Shown in pieces: positions 36,871-45,514 of a stretch of DNA of 64,000 bases (within the stretch, counting starts at the first letter, position 1; every line of letters starts with the position of its first letter). The notes under the pieces were generated by a model. That model saw only the letters and a program-made list of their open reading frames with translations. It did no database searches and was not told where the DNA came from. The stretch comes from Pseudomonas syringae KCTC 12500 (GTDB taxonomy: Bacteria > Pseudomonadota > Gammaproteobacteria > Pseudomonadales > Pseudomonadaceae): positions 5,615,501-5,679,500 of the forward strand of contig NZ_AYTM02000002.1 in NCBI RefSeq assembly GCF_000507185.2, written 5' to 3'. The position numbers and the translations under genes were made by a program.

Positions 36871-37172
36871 ATGCCAATCAGCCTCGAATCTAACCTGAGC
36901 GAAACCGCCACTAACAAAAACTTGATCGCGGCGATTGAAGCTGCGCTTCCGGCCTTCCGAACGATGTCAGTGGCGACCGAGAAAAACAGAAGCTCAAACT
37001 CACTGCATTACCAGCACCAGCGGAGTTTCTACGCACGTTGATCTATCAACAGTACGCTCGCCGAGCGAGCCCTGCGCTGTATCCACCTGGACGCAAGACC
37101 TGGCTCTTCGCCGGGAATTTTGTGCGGCGGCAAGCGCGCATCCATGTGGACACTATCCTGCTATGTATTTAG
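36871..37172 (+). pseudogene. gene remnant beside the prophage
   Basis: A 56-codon frame begins MPISLESNLSETATNKNL (36871) and stops at 37041. In another frame, from about 36975 to the stop at 37170-37172, protein-like sequence continues (LTALPAPAEFLRTLIYQQYA, then RKTWLFAGNFVRRQARIHVD). This looks like the frameshifted and truncated N-terminus of a larger gene. The family is not recognised. Confidence 0.35.
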
Positions 37173-37209
37173 GGTTACCATTCCACGCAAACCAACCTAC
37201 GAGAGCTTC

Positions 37210-38046
37210 ATGCCCAATACACTGAGTTTTCACCAGGTTGATGTATTCGCTAACAAGCCCTTGGAAGGCAATGCCCTCGCAGTCGTAAGCGACGCCGATG
37301 ATCTGACCACCGAACAAATGGCCGCGTTCGCACGTTGGACAAACCTTAGCGAGACTACATTTCTCATGCGTCCTACCCATCCTGATGCGGATTATCGCGT
37401 ACGTATCTTTACGCCAATGCGTGAACTTCCCTTTGCTGGCCACCCTACCTTAGGCAGCTGTTACGTGTGGCTGGGGGATAATGGTTTTTCGCAAAGTAAA
37501 GAAGTCGTTCAGGAGTGTGGTGCAGGCTTAGTTAACATCCGCCGCGACGGCACTCGCCTGGCTTTCACGGCACCACCATTGCTGCGTGGAGGTGCGGTTG
37601 AAGACGATGTTTTGCACCGCATCATCGATGGATTGGGTGTTGCACCTGACCGTATTATTGCGAGCCAATGGGCAGACAACGGTCCGGGTTGGGTTGTGGT
37701 AATGCTGCGCTCACGTGAAGAGTTGTTGGCAATACATCCAGACTATGCAGCACTGAACGGGTTAAACGTAGGTGCCTTTGCGCCTTGGATCGGGCGAGAT
37801 GCAGGAGCTGATATTGAAGTTCGAGCCTTCATTAGTGACAGGTCTGCCGAAGACCCTGTTACTGGTAGCCTTAATGCAGGCCTTGCCCAATGGCTAATAC
37901 CAGCTGGGCTAATGCCGAAACGATATACTGTCAGCCAAGGTACGGCTTTAGGGCGTCACGGACGAATTCAGGTAGAACAAATTGGCGAGCGCATCTGGGT
38001 TGGTGGTGAGGTTCAAAAATGCATTACCGGCCGAGTCTCTTTTTAG
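37210..38046 (+). CDS. PhzF family isomerase/epimerase-like protein
   Basis: 278 aa from the ATG at 37210, although the frame is open upstream. Characteristic are HQVDVFANKPLEGNALAVV, NLSETTFLM with the catalytic Glu, FTPMRELPFAGHPTLGSCYVW, and DPVTGSLNAGLAQWL in the second half. The family has two diaminopimelate-epimerase-like halves. Phenazine genes are absent here, so this is one of the many PhzF-like proteins of unknown substrate. It is a single gene. Confidence 0.9.
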   Translation: MPNTLSFHQVDVFANKPLEGNALAVVSDADDLTTEQMAAFARWTNLSETTFLMRPTHPDADYRVRIFTPMRELPFAGHPTLGSCYVWLGDNGFSQSKEVVQECGAGLVNIRRDGTRLAFTAPPLLRGGAVEDDVLHRIIDGLGVAPDRIIASQWADNGPGWVVVMLRSREELLAIHPDYAALNGLNVGAFAPWIGRDAGADIEVRAFISDRSAEDPVTGSLNAGLAQWLIPAGLMPKRYTVSQGTALGRHGRIQVEQIGERIWVGGEVQKCITGRVSF

Positions 38047-38156
38047 TAGATGATTGAAAATCCGGTTGAGTCAGTGAGCTTTTCAGAACGCTTTTCCAAG
38101 AAAACTTGAGAAACCAGAACAACCGCCCTCACCCAACCTTAAAATCACTGAGATTA

Positions 38157-38190
38157 ATAACTCAACTAAACAGTCATTTAGTTGAGTTAT
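38157..38190. repeat. perfect 34-base palindrome between convergent genes
   Basis: ATAACTCAACTAAA (38157-38170), loop CAGTCA, and its exact complement (38177-38190). It lies between the ends of phzF-like and lysR genes, so it may terminate both, but no T-run follows. Same arms as at 28835-28868 with a different loop. Confidence 0.6.
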
Positions 38191-38255
38191 CCATCAACAC
38201 CAACAAGCGCCCCTCCTGCACTTTACCCAAACATAAAACACTCAACGGTTGACGA

Positions 38256-39197
38256 TCAACGGCGCGGCATAACAGTCTCATTATGAGCAACAGCTTCAGT
38301 ACGGCTGTGATGGCCGAGCGTGCGCAGATCCTCCAGCAACCGAACAAATTCGACGACGGCGGGAGCCATTGTTTGCTCCGTACGGGTAATAAGCCCAATC
38401 TGCCGAACAACACCCGGATGATCGATTGGCACTTTACTCAGGTCTCCCCGCCCATCGTCCGCCGACTCCGGAAGAAGCGTAATGCCCTGCCCCTGTCTGA
38501 CCAACGCCAGTACCGTAGACATGTAATTGGCTTCCAGACCCGCAGATAAAGGCAGTTGCTCGTCAGCAAACACTCGCTCGACAAGATCGCGAACACTGCT
38601 TTCCCTGCCGGTAAGAACGATCGGGAAACCAGCTATCTCGTTCAGTTTCACTGCGCGGCGATTCGCCAAGGGATGGTCTTTTGGAGCGAACAGGCACAAC
38701 CGGTCTTCCAGGATGGCGTTGAACTCCAGCCCATGGGTGGGCCGAGCCTGCACGCCTAATCCGAAATCCACTTCGCGCTCCATGACAAGCGCATCGATTC
38801 GTTGCGCGACGACATCTCGCAGCCTGACCTCGACACCGGGAAACCGTTCGCGAAACGTCTTCAACACTGCAGGCAGTACGCCTGAACACAGCGACGGCAA
38901 CGCGGCGATGGTGATCAACCCGCGTCGTGAGGCTGCAATGTCCCGCGCGGCACTAACGATGTTGTCCAGATCCAGCAGCAGTTTCTCCATAGGCAAAAGC
39001 GCATTTTGGCCAGCCCCGGTCAAGCAGACATGACGTGGGCTTCGTTCCAGCAAGGCAACGCCGAGCCAATCCTCCAGTTGCTGGATTTGCACGGTCAGTG
39101 CAGACGGCGACAAGTTGAGAGCGGTTGCAGCCTTGGAAAAACTGCCGGTCTGAGCCACTGACAGGAAGGCGCGAATGTGCTGGATCGAATTCTTCAT
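38256..39197 (-). CDS. LysR family regulator
   Basis: 313 aa. The N-terminal HTH is clear: SIQHIRAFLSVAQTGSFSKAATALNLSPSALTVQIQQLEDWLG. It is followed by a ~200-residue periplasmic-binding-type effector domain. It is divergent from the CitMHS-AtuA operon with 130 bases between, the classical LysR arrangement, so that operon is the likely target and its substrate the likely effector (inference). The last ~15 residues are an unconserved-looking tail. Confidence 0.93.
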   Translation of the reverse strand: MKNSIQHIRAFLSVAQTGSFSKAATALNLSPSALTVQIQQLEDWLGVALLERSPRHVCLTGAGQNALLPMEKLLLDLDNIVSAARDIAASRRGLITIAALPSLCSGVLPAVLKTFRERFPGVEVRLRDVVAQRIDALVMEREVDFGLGVQARPTHGLEFNAILEDRLCLFAPKDHPLANRRAVKLNEIAGFPIVLTGRESSVRDLVERVFADEQLPLSAGLEANYMSTVLALVRQGQGITLLPESADDGRGDLSKVPIDHPGVVRQIGLITRTEQTMAPAVVEFVRLLEDLRTLGHHSRTEAVAHNETVMPRR

Positions 39198-39327
39198 TTT
39201 TTTTTCCGAACATGACCCACTGAATATTTCAATTCACAGAGCATAGCGTCGTTGCTATTACTCTTGCAAAACAACAATAGGGCGTCTCGTCGCTGCCGCG
39301 CACAGGGATGCCAAAGAGGACCAGCCT

Positions 39328-40620
39328 ATGCTCGCTACACTCGGTGTGATAACCATTCTTGCCATGCTCGTCAGCATTATGAGCAAACGCATATCTCCCC
39401 TGGTTGCCTTGATCGCCCTGCCGATCATCGCCGCCCTCCTCGCTGGCTTTGGTCTGCAAACCAGTGGCTTCATCATCACAGGCATCAAGAACGTTGCGCC
39501 CGTAGTCGGGATGTTTGTGTTCGCCATCCTCTTCTTCGGCATCATGACGGATGCCGGCATGCTCGATCCGATCATCGACCGCATCCTCAAACGGGTCGGT
39601 ACACGGCCAACCCGCATCGTCATGGGTACCGCACTGCTGGCGCTGTTGGTGCATCTGGACGGCTCCGGCGCGGTTACCTTTCTCGTGACCATTCCCGCCA
39701 TGCTGCCGTTGTACACGCGCCTTGGCATGGATAAACGCATACTGGCCTGCGTGACGGCGATGGCTGCGGGGGTCAACTTCCTGCCCTGGACGGGCCCGGT
39801 GCTGCGCTCCTCCGCCGCCCTTCATGTGCCGGTTTCGGATCTGTTTCAGCCGCTCATTCCGGTGCAGATCGTCGGACTGATCTTTGTCTTCACCTGCGCG
39901 TTTTTCCTGGGACGGCGCGAAGAGCGACGCCTCGGCCTGGGCCCCGACAATCTTGATGTAAAACCCCACCAACGCGTGCTCAGCGATGCCGAGCGTGAAC
40001 TGCGCAAGCCTCGGTTGTTCTGGGTCAACCTGCTGCTGACGCTGTTGGTAATGGGCGTGATGATCGCGGGTGTTGTCGATCCGGTGGTGATGTTCATGCT
40101 CGGCACCGTGATTGCCTTGTGCATCAACTACCCTGCCGTGGACGCACAACGGGCACGCATCGACGCACACGCCAAAACAGCCCTGACCATGGCCAGTATT
40201 CTGCTCGCTGCCGGGGTGTTCACAGGAATCATGCAAGGCACCGGGATGCTGAAGGCCATGGCAGAAGTGGCCGTGGGCCAGATCCCGGCCGGGCACGGCA
40301 AGCTGATCCCGGTCGTCGTAGGCTTTCTATCCATGCCCTTGAGCCTGCTTTTCGATCCGGACTCCTTCTACTTCGGCATCATGCCGGTGGTCGCCGAGGT
40401 CGGCAAAGCGCTCGGCGTTGACCCGATGCAGGTCGCGCAAGCGTCGCTGCTCGGCGTGCATACCACAGGGTTCCCGGTCAGCCCGTTGACGCCAGCAACC
40501 TTTCTGCTGGTCGGCCTGTGCAAGATCGAACTGGCCGACCATCAGCGCTTCACTATCCCTTTCCTGTTTGCGGCCTCGGTCATCATGACCCTGACCGCTA
40601 TGGTCATAGGAGTTTTCTGA
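39328..40620 (+). CDS. CitMHS family carboxylate transporter
   Basis: 430 aa with about 11-12 hydrophobic segments. [20 protein letters not shown] at the N-terminus, [21 protein letters not shown] and [15 protein letters not shown] match the citrate-metal:H+ symporter family. AGAGGA lies 8 bases before the ATG. It is the first gene of a three-gene operon with the AtuA-like pair (next ATG directly after the stop), so its substrate is probably the acid metabolised by them rather than citrate itself. Confidence 0.88.
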   Translation: MLATLGVITILAMLVSIMSKRISPLVALIALPIIAALLAGFGLQTSGFIITGIKNVAPVVGMFVFAILFFGIMTDAGMLDPIIDRILKRVGTRPTRIVMGTALLALLVHLDGSGAVTFLVTIPAMLPLYTRLGMDKRILACVTAMAAGVNFLPWTGPVLRSSAALHVPVSDLFQPLIPVQIVGLIFVFTCAFFLGRREERRLGLGPDNLDVKPHQRVLSDAERELRKPRLFWVNLLLTLLVMGVMIAGVVDPVVMFMLGTVIALCINYPAVDAQRARIDAHAKTALTMASILLAAGVFTGIMQGTGMLKAMAEVAVGQIPAGHGKLIPVVVGFLSMPLSLLFDPDSFYFGIMPVVAEVGKALGVDPMQVAQASLLGVHTTGFPVSPLTPATFLLVGLCKIELADHQRFTIPFLFAASVIMTLTAMVIGVF

Positions 40621-41985
40621 ATGAAAACCATACGGATTGGTTCAGGGGCCGGTTATTCCGGCGACCGCATCGAGCCAGCGATCGAGCTGGCCGAGCATGG
40701 GCAACTGGATTACCTGGTATTTGAATGCCTCGCGGAACGTACCATTGCGCTCGCACAACAGTCGCGTCTGGCAGACCCATCAGCAGGCTACGATCCATTG
40801 CTGAGCGAGCGCATGCGCCGGGTCTTGCCTTTTGTGGGCAAAGGCGTTGACGGTACGCGCCGTCGCTTGCGAATCATCACCAACATGGGGGCTGCAAATC
40901 CGCTTGGCGCCGCAAGTGAAATACGCCGGATAGCGGCAGATCTTGGCCTGACGGGCTTGAAAGTCGCAGCGCTGACAGGCGATGACGTGCTCGCAGCCCT
41001 ACTGCAACAGCCCGATCGATCCCTCGACAACGGCAGGTCTCTGCGATCCCTCGGCGACAGACTCATTTCGGCCAATGCCTACCTTGGCGCAGAAGGAATC
41101 ATCCAGGCCTTGCGCGCCGATGCTGACGTGATCGTTACCGGAAGGGTCGCTGATCCGTCACTGTTTCTCGCACCGCAAATGTTCGAGTTCGGCTGGGCCG
41201 AGGACGACTGGGCATTGCTGGGCCGTGGAACCTTGGTCGGGCACTTGCTCGAATGCGCCGGCCAGGTCAGCGGCGGCTATTTCGCGGATCCCGGTTTTAA
41301 AGACGTTCCCGACCTCGACCGCCTGGGCTTCCCGCTGGCCGAGATAGACGCGGCAGGCAATGCCGTTATCAGCAAAGTGGCGGGCTCAGGCGGCCGCATT
41401 GATACCGCCACCTGCACCGAGCAAATGTTGTACGAAGTGCATGACCCTGCCGCCTACCTGACGCCCGATGTCAGCGCGGACTTCACCCATGCTGGCTTCG
41501 AATCCATCGCGAGCGACGAAGTACGCGTTCAGGGGGCGGGCGGACACGCACGTCCCGAGACGTTGAAGGTGTCCGTAGGTTTTCTCGATGGCTGGATCGG
41601 CGAAGGACAAATGTCCTATGGCGGCCCCGGCGCGCTGGCCCGCGGGCTGTTGGCGAAGGACATCGTGCTCAAACGACTGGCTCTGACAGGCGTGGCATGT
41701 GAGGACATTCAGGCCGAACTGATCGGCGTTAGCGCCTTGCATGGAAGTCACCTGGGGGCGCGCGCCGAGGGCGAGCCCTGGGAGGTACGCCTTCGGGTCG
41801 CCGCGCGTTGCGTGGACAAAAGCGATGCGGTACGCGTCGGCAATGAAGTAGAAACCCTCTACACCAACGGCCCATACGGAGGCGGCGGTGCGAGCAAATC
41901 AGTCCGCCAGGTGGTCGCGGTGGCGTCACTGTTTGTGCCGAGAGACCACGTCAACCTGCACGTACACCTGGAGCTCCTGGCATGA
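40621..41985 (+). CDS. AtuA family protein (DUF1446)
   Basis: 454 aa. Starts MKTIRIGSGAGYSGDRIEPA, with ECLAERTIALAQ, ITNMGAANPLGAA and DVIVTGRVADPSLFLAP, all typical of the AtuA/DUF1446 family. AtuA is named from acyclic terpene utilisation in Pseudomonas, but no carboxylase genes accompany it here, so terpene breakdown is not supported. The family's reaction is not known to me. Paired with the small AtuA-like protein (4-base overlap), as two halves of one functional unit. Confidence 0.85.
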   Translation: MKTIRIGSGAGYSGDRIEPAIELAEHGQLDYLVFECLAERTIALAQQSRLADPSAGYDPLLSERMRRVLPFVGKGVDGTRRRLRIITNMGAANPLGAASEIRRIAADLGLTGLKVAALTGDDVLAALLQQPDRSLDNGRSLRSLGDRLISANAYLGAEGIIQALRADADVIVTGRVADPSLFLAPQMFEFGWAEDDWALLGRGTLVGHLLECAGQVSGGYFADPGFKDVPDLDRLGFPLAEIDAAGNAVISKVAGSGGRIDTATCTEQMLYEVHDPAAYLTPDVSADFTHAGFESIASDEVRVQGAGGHARPETLKVSVGFLDGWIGEGQMSYGGPGALARGLLAKDIVLKRLALTGVACEDIQAELIGVSALHGSHLGARAEGEPWEVRLRVAARCVDKSDAVRVGNEVETLYTNGPYGGGGASKSVRQVVAVASLFVPRDHVNLHVHLELLA

Positions 41986-42344
41986 ACACCACCAAACTGC
42001 GGGACATCGCTCACGCACGTACCGGTGACAAGGGTGACGTCTCCAATATCTCCATCGTTGCCTTTCACATCGACGATTATGCACGTCTGGCTGAGCTGCT
42101 CACGGTTGAGCGGGTCACTGCACACTTCGCCGAACTGCTGGACCTGAATGGGCCACCCGTAAGGCGCTACGAACTGCCTTGTGTAGGTGCGCTCAACTTC
42201 GTCCTGCCCGGCATCCTGCGTGGCGGAGTCACACGGTCACTGGCGCTCGACGCCCACGGCAAGGCTCTGGGGGCCGCCCTGCTCGATCTGGCTCTGGAAT
42301 GGCAAGCCGCGCCACCCGATGCATCACTTCGGTCGACCAGCTAA
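41982..42344 (+). CDS. small AtuA-associated protein
   Basis: 120 aa, ATGA overlap with the AtuA-like gene. Contains LRDIAHARTGDKGDVSNISIVAF, typical of the domain found C-terminal to longer AtuA proteins and here encoded separately. GVTRSLALDAHGKALGAALLDLAL closes the domain. Presumably forms a complex with its neighbour. Confidence 0.85.
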   Translation: MNTTKLRDIAHARTGDKGDVSNISIVAFHIDDYARLAELLTVERVTAHFAELLDLNGPPVRRYELPCVGALNFVLPGILRGGVTRSLALDAHGKALGAALLDLALEWQAAPPDASLRSTS

Positions 42345-42399
42345 CGGCGCACTTTGGCGCACCCTGCACGCATTGATGCAACAAATCCGTACCCGTTGA

Positions 42400-42540
42400 A
42401 AAATTGGTTCACCCACCGGCGGACCAATCCTCTCAGCATGCCGCGGACCAGTCGGGCGGACCTTTGAACATAGGCCCGCCAGGCTTGATCGTCGCCAGTC
42501 GCTGGTCATCTTGTAGCTCAAAATTAGCCGAACCAATTTT
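42400..42540. promoter_or_regulatory. inverted ATTGGTTC/GAACCAAT sites upstream of GntR operon
   Basis: AAAATTGGTTC (42400-42410) and its exact complement GAACCAATTTT (42530-42540) bracket the region. ATTGGT also pairs with ACCAAT 14 bases further on. Candidate operators for the GntR regulator starting at 42634. The rest of this 289-base gap shows no gene. Confidence 0.4.
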
Positions 42541-42633
42541 CATTGGCATCGCTCTTGCACCAGCCCTTCTTCCTGGAACCTCTGCCTAGGGGCAGTTCAG
42601 GGCATCTTTTTTTGGTCTGGCGCGAGTACCACG

Positions 42634-43371
42634 ATGCAAAGGTTCGACCCTGACATCCCTATCGACAACTCTTCGAAACTGGCGCTGGATGCGTTGCGCC
42701 AGATCGTTGCCCAGCATGCAGCATTCCCCCAACGGGCATTGCCTACCGAGCGGGACCTGGCGGCCGATTTCGGGGTTAGCCGACGGGCAGTTCGTCGCGC
42801 CCTGTCGGTACTGGAAGCCGAAGGCCAGGTCTGGCGCCGACAAGGCAAAGGGACCTTTGTCGGACCTACGCCACCCAGTGCTGCCATGAGCTTCGCGCGG
42901 CTTTCCGGCCGGACCAATTTCACCGAGGTCATGGAAGCGCGTCTGCACCTGGAGCCGGCACTTGCCTCACTGGCAGCGGTACGGGCCAACGGTGAACAGA
43001 TGGCGATTCTGCGCCGTCTTGCCGAGCGCACCACTCGCCAGCAGGTCGCCGAGCAGACCGACGCCGAAGGCATTGAGCTGTGGGACAGCGCACTGCACCG
43101 CGCCATTGCCGAAGCGGCGGGTAATCGGCTGATGCTCGACATCTTCGAAATGCTCGATGCGATCCGTCTGGACCCGGCCTGGCGCGACTTGCGTCACCGG
43201 GCACGCAATGCCGACCGCCTCGACACTTACAGCCACGATCACGACGACATCGTCAGCGCCATTGAAAGCCGCGATCCGATCAAGGCCGCCACCGCCATGC
43301 GCGGCCATTTACGTGCGCTGCAACAGGCCCTGAACACCGTCATCAACCAAGACCTGGAGGCCAGCCTATGA
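42634..43371 (+). CDS. GntR family (FadR subfamily) regulator of the peptide-uptake operon
   Basis: 245 aa. The winged-helix part has LPTERDLAADFGVSRRAVRRALSVLEAEGQVWRRQGKGTFVG. The C-terminal FCD-type helical domain includes the HRAIAEAAGN metal/ligand motif. It is the first gene of the operon, overlapping the first ABC ATPase by 4 bases, so it regulates its own operon. The ligand is probably a transported peptide or amino acid (inference). Confidence 0.92.
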   Translation: MQRFDPDIPIDNSSKLALDALRQIVAQHAAFPQRALPTERDLAADFGVSRRAVRRALSVLEAEGQVWRRQGKGTFVGPTPPSAAMSFARLSGRTNFTEVMEARLHLEPALASLAAVRANGEQMAILRRLAERTTRQQVAEQTDAEGIELWDSALHRAIAEAAGNRLMLDIFEMLDAIRLDPAWRDLRHRARNADRLDTYSHDHDDIVSAIESRDPIKAATAMRGHLRALQQALNTVINQDLEASL

Positions 43372-44384
43372 GCGCCACTGCCCACCTCACAGAAAACGGC
43401 GACGGCACGGTGCTCAGCATCAGCGACCTGACCGTACGCTTTGCCGGTGCGCCCGCCAATGTTGTCGACGGCGTATCGTTTTCCGTCAAGCGCGGCAAGA
43501 CCCTGGCCATCGTCGGCGAGTCCGGCTGCGGCAAGAGCGTGACCTCAATGGGCCTGATGGGTCTGTTGCCGTCAACTGCCAGGGTTGGCGCGAGCGACTC
43601 GCTGCTGATCGATGAAGCCTTGCTGGGCATGTCCGAAGAGCGCCTGCTGGACGTGCGCGGTAATCGCATGGCGATGATCTTTCAGGAGCCGATGACCTCC
43701 CTCAATCCAGTCTTCACCATCGGCGAACAGATCGCTGAAAGCGTGATGCGTCATCAGGGCCTCTCAGACAAGGCTGCCCGCCAGAGGGCTCTGGACATGC
43801 TGGAAAAAGTCCGCGTGCCGGACGCTCGCCAGCGGCTGGACGCCTACCCGCATGAACTCTCGGGAGGCATGCGGCAACGGGCCATGATTGCCATGGCGCT
43901 GGCCAATGACCCGGCGCTGATCATAGCGGACGAACCGACGACTGCGCTGGACGTCACCATTCAGGCGCAAATTCTCTCGCTGATCGCCAACCTGCAGACC
44001 GAGACCGGCACAGCGATGATTCTGATCACCCACGATTTGGGCGTGGTTGCCGAAGTCGCCGATGAGGTCATGGTCATGTACGCCGGACGCGTCGTGGAAA
44101 GCGGCCCGGTGAAAACCCTGTTCGACGATCCGCAGCATCCGTACACCATCGGCCTGATGGGCTCGATGCCCTCGATCGGTCCTCGTGAAGGCCGCCTGGC
44201 AACGATCAACGGCCGAGTGCCGACGCCGGCAGAAATGCCCGGCGGTTGCCGTTTCGCCGGACGCTGCCCGTTTGTGATCCAGCAATGCAGAGACGAACGC
44301 CCGCCGCAGCTTGAGTTGTCCCCCGGACACTTCGCCGCGTGCATCCGTGCGCCTTTGGAACAGCATGTGGGAGTCAGTGCGTGA
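43368..44384 (+). CDS. peptide ABC transporter ATPase, DppD/OppD type
   Basis: 338 aa. Walker A GESGCGKS, signature LSGGMRQR, Walker B LIIADEPTTALD, switch His in ILITHDLGVVAE. The C-terminal oligopeptide-type extension has two cysteines (GCRFAGRCPFVIQQC). It works with the following ATPase as a heterodimer powering the two permeases. GTGA overlap with the next gene. Confidence 0.93.
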   Translation: MSATAHLTENGDGTVLSISDLTVRFAGAPANVVDGVSFSVKRGKTLAIVGESGCGKSVTSMGLMGLLPSTARVGASDSLLIDEALLGMSEERLLDVRGNRMAMIFQEPMTSLNPVFTIGEQIAESVMRHQGLSDKAARQRALDMLEKVRVPDARQRLDAYPHELSGGMRQRAMIAMALANDPALIIADEPTTALDVTIQAQILSLIANLQTETGTAMILITHDLGVVAEVADEVMVMYAGRVVESGPVKTLFDDPQHPYTIGLMGSMPSIGPREGRLATINGRVPTPAEMPGGCRFAGRCPFVIQQCRDERPPQLELSPGHFAACIRAPLEQHVGVSA

Positions 44385-45514
44385 ACCTTTCCAAACCAGA
44401 CATCACCGGGCGCGTCAGCCCCGACAGCAACGCGCAGAAACCCATTCTGGAAGGCATCGGCCTGAGCAAGCATTTCGCCGTGGAAAGCGGTTTTTTGCAG
44501 CCGAAGAAGCCACCGGTACAGGCCGTCAATGAGGTCAACCTGTCGGTCCGCAAAGGCGAGACGCTGGCACTGGTAGGCGAGTCCGGCTCGGGCAAATCCA
44601 CGCTTGGCCGCTTGCTGCTCAACCTGCTGCAACCGACTGCGGGTGACGTGATTTACGAGGGCCGCAACCTCGCCAACCTGACACCGGAAAAGCTGCGTCA
44701 GGTACGCCGAGACTTGCAGATCATCTTTCAGGACCCGTTCGCCTCGCTGAATCCACGCATGACCGTTGAATCCATCGTTGGCGAACCGATCTGGCTGCAC
44801 AGCCAGGCCAGCCGCAGCGACCGCCAGGCAAAGGTCGCCGAGTTGCTGCGCACGGTAGGTCTGGCTCCTGAACACGGTGGTCGGCATCCCCATGAATTCT
44901 CTGGTGGTCAGCGCCAGCGCATCGGCATCGCCCGCGCACTGGCTTCCGAGCCACGCTTGATCCTCGGTGACGAGCCGGTCTCGGCACTGGACGTTTCGGT
45001 GCAGGCGCAAGTGGTCAACTTGCTCGAAGACCTCAAGCATCAATTCGGCCTGACCCTGGTGATTGTTGCCCATGGCCTGGCCGTGATTCGCCACATGAGC
45101 GACCGCGTGGCGGTGATGTACCTGGGTGAAATCGTCGAACTGGCGCCGGTCGACGCGCTGTTCGAAAACCCGTTGCACCCTTATACCCAGGCGTTGATGG
45201 CCGCCGTGCCGGTCAGCCACCCTGACCTGCGCCAGCCGCGTCCGCTCCTCGGCGGCGACATGCCCAGCCCCAGCCGCCCGCCTTCGGGCTGCCGCTTTCA
45301 TACCCGTTGCCCGCACGCCCGTGCGCTGTGCAAGGAGGCTGCGCCGGTCATGGAAACCGTCGAGGCCGAACGCCAGGTCGCCTGCCACTTCTGGCGTGAA
45401 ATCGCCAACGCAGGCAGCGCCACGCTGATCCTTCCGACACCCAGCGCTGCCTACACCCAGCGCCTGAATCTGTTCAAGCACCATCAATCCCTTGCAGTGG
45501 AGAGCCAGCCATGA
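44381..45514 (+). CDS. peptide ABC transporter ATPase, DppF/OppF type
   Basis: 377 aa with a GTG start at 44381, overlapping the previous stop; an ATG at 44339 lies inside the upstream gene and is unlikely. Walker A GESGSGKS, signature FSGGQRQR, Walker B LILGDEPVSALD, C-terminal GCRFHTRCPHARALC. It is partner of the DppD-like ATPase. The C-terminal ~50 residues extend beyond the usual oligopeptide domain. Confidence 0.92.
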   Translation: MNLSKPDITGRVSPDSNAQKPILEGIGLSKHFAVESGFLQPKKPPVQAVNEVNLSVRKGETLALVGESGSGKSTLGRLLLNLLQPTAGDVIYEGRNLANLTPEKLRQVRRDLQIIFQDPFASLNPRMTVESIVGEPIWLHSQASRSDRQAKVAELLRTVGLAPEHGGRHPHEFSGGQRQRIGIARALASEPRLILGDEPVSALDVSVQAQVVNLLEDLKHQFGLTLVIVAHGLAVIRHMSDRVAVMYLGEIVELAPVDALFENPLHPYTQALMAAVPVSHPDLRQPRPLLGGDMPSPSRPPSGCRFHTRCPHARALCKEAAPVMETVEAERQVACHFWREIANAGSATLILPTPSAAYTQRLNLFKHHQSLAVESQP

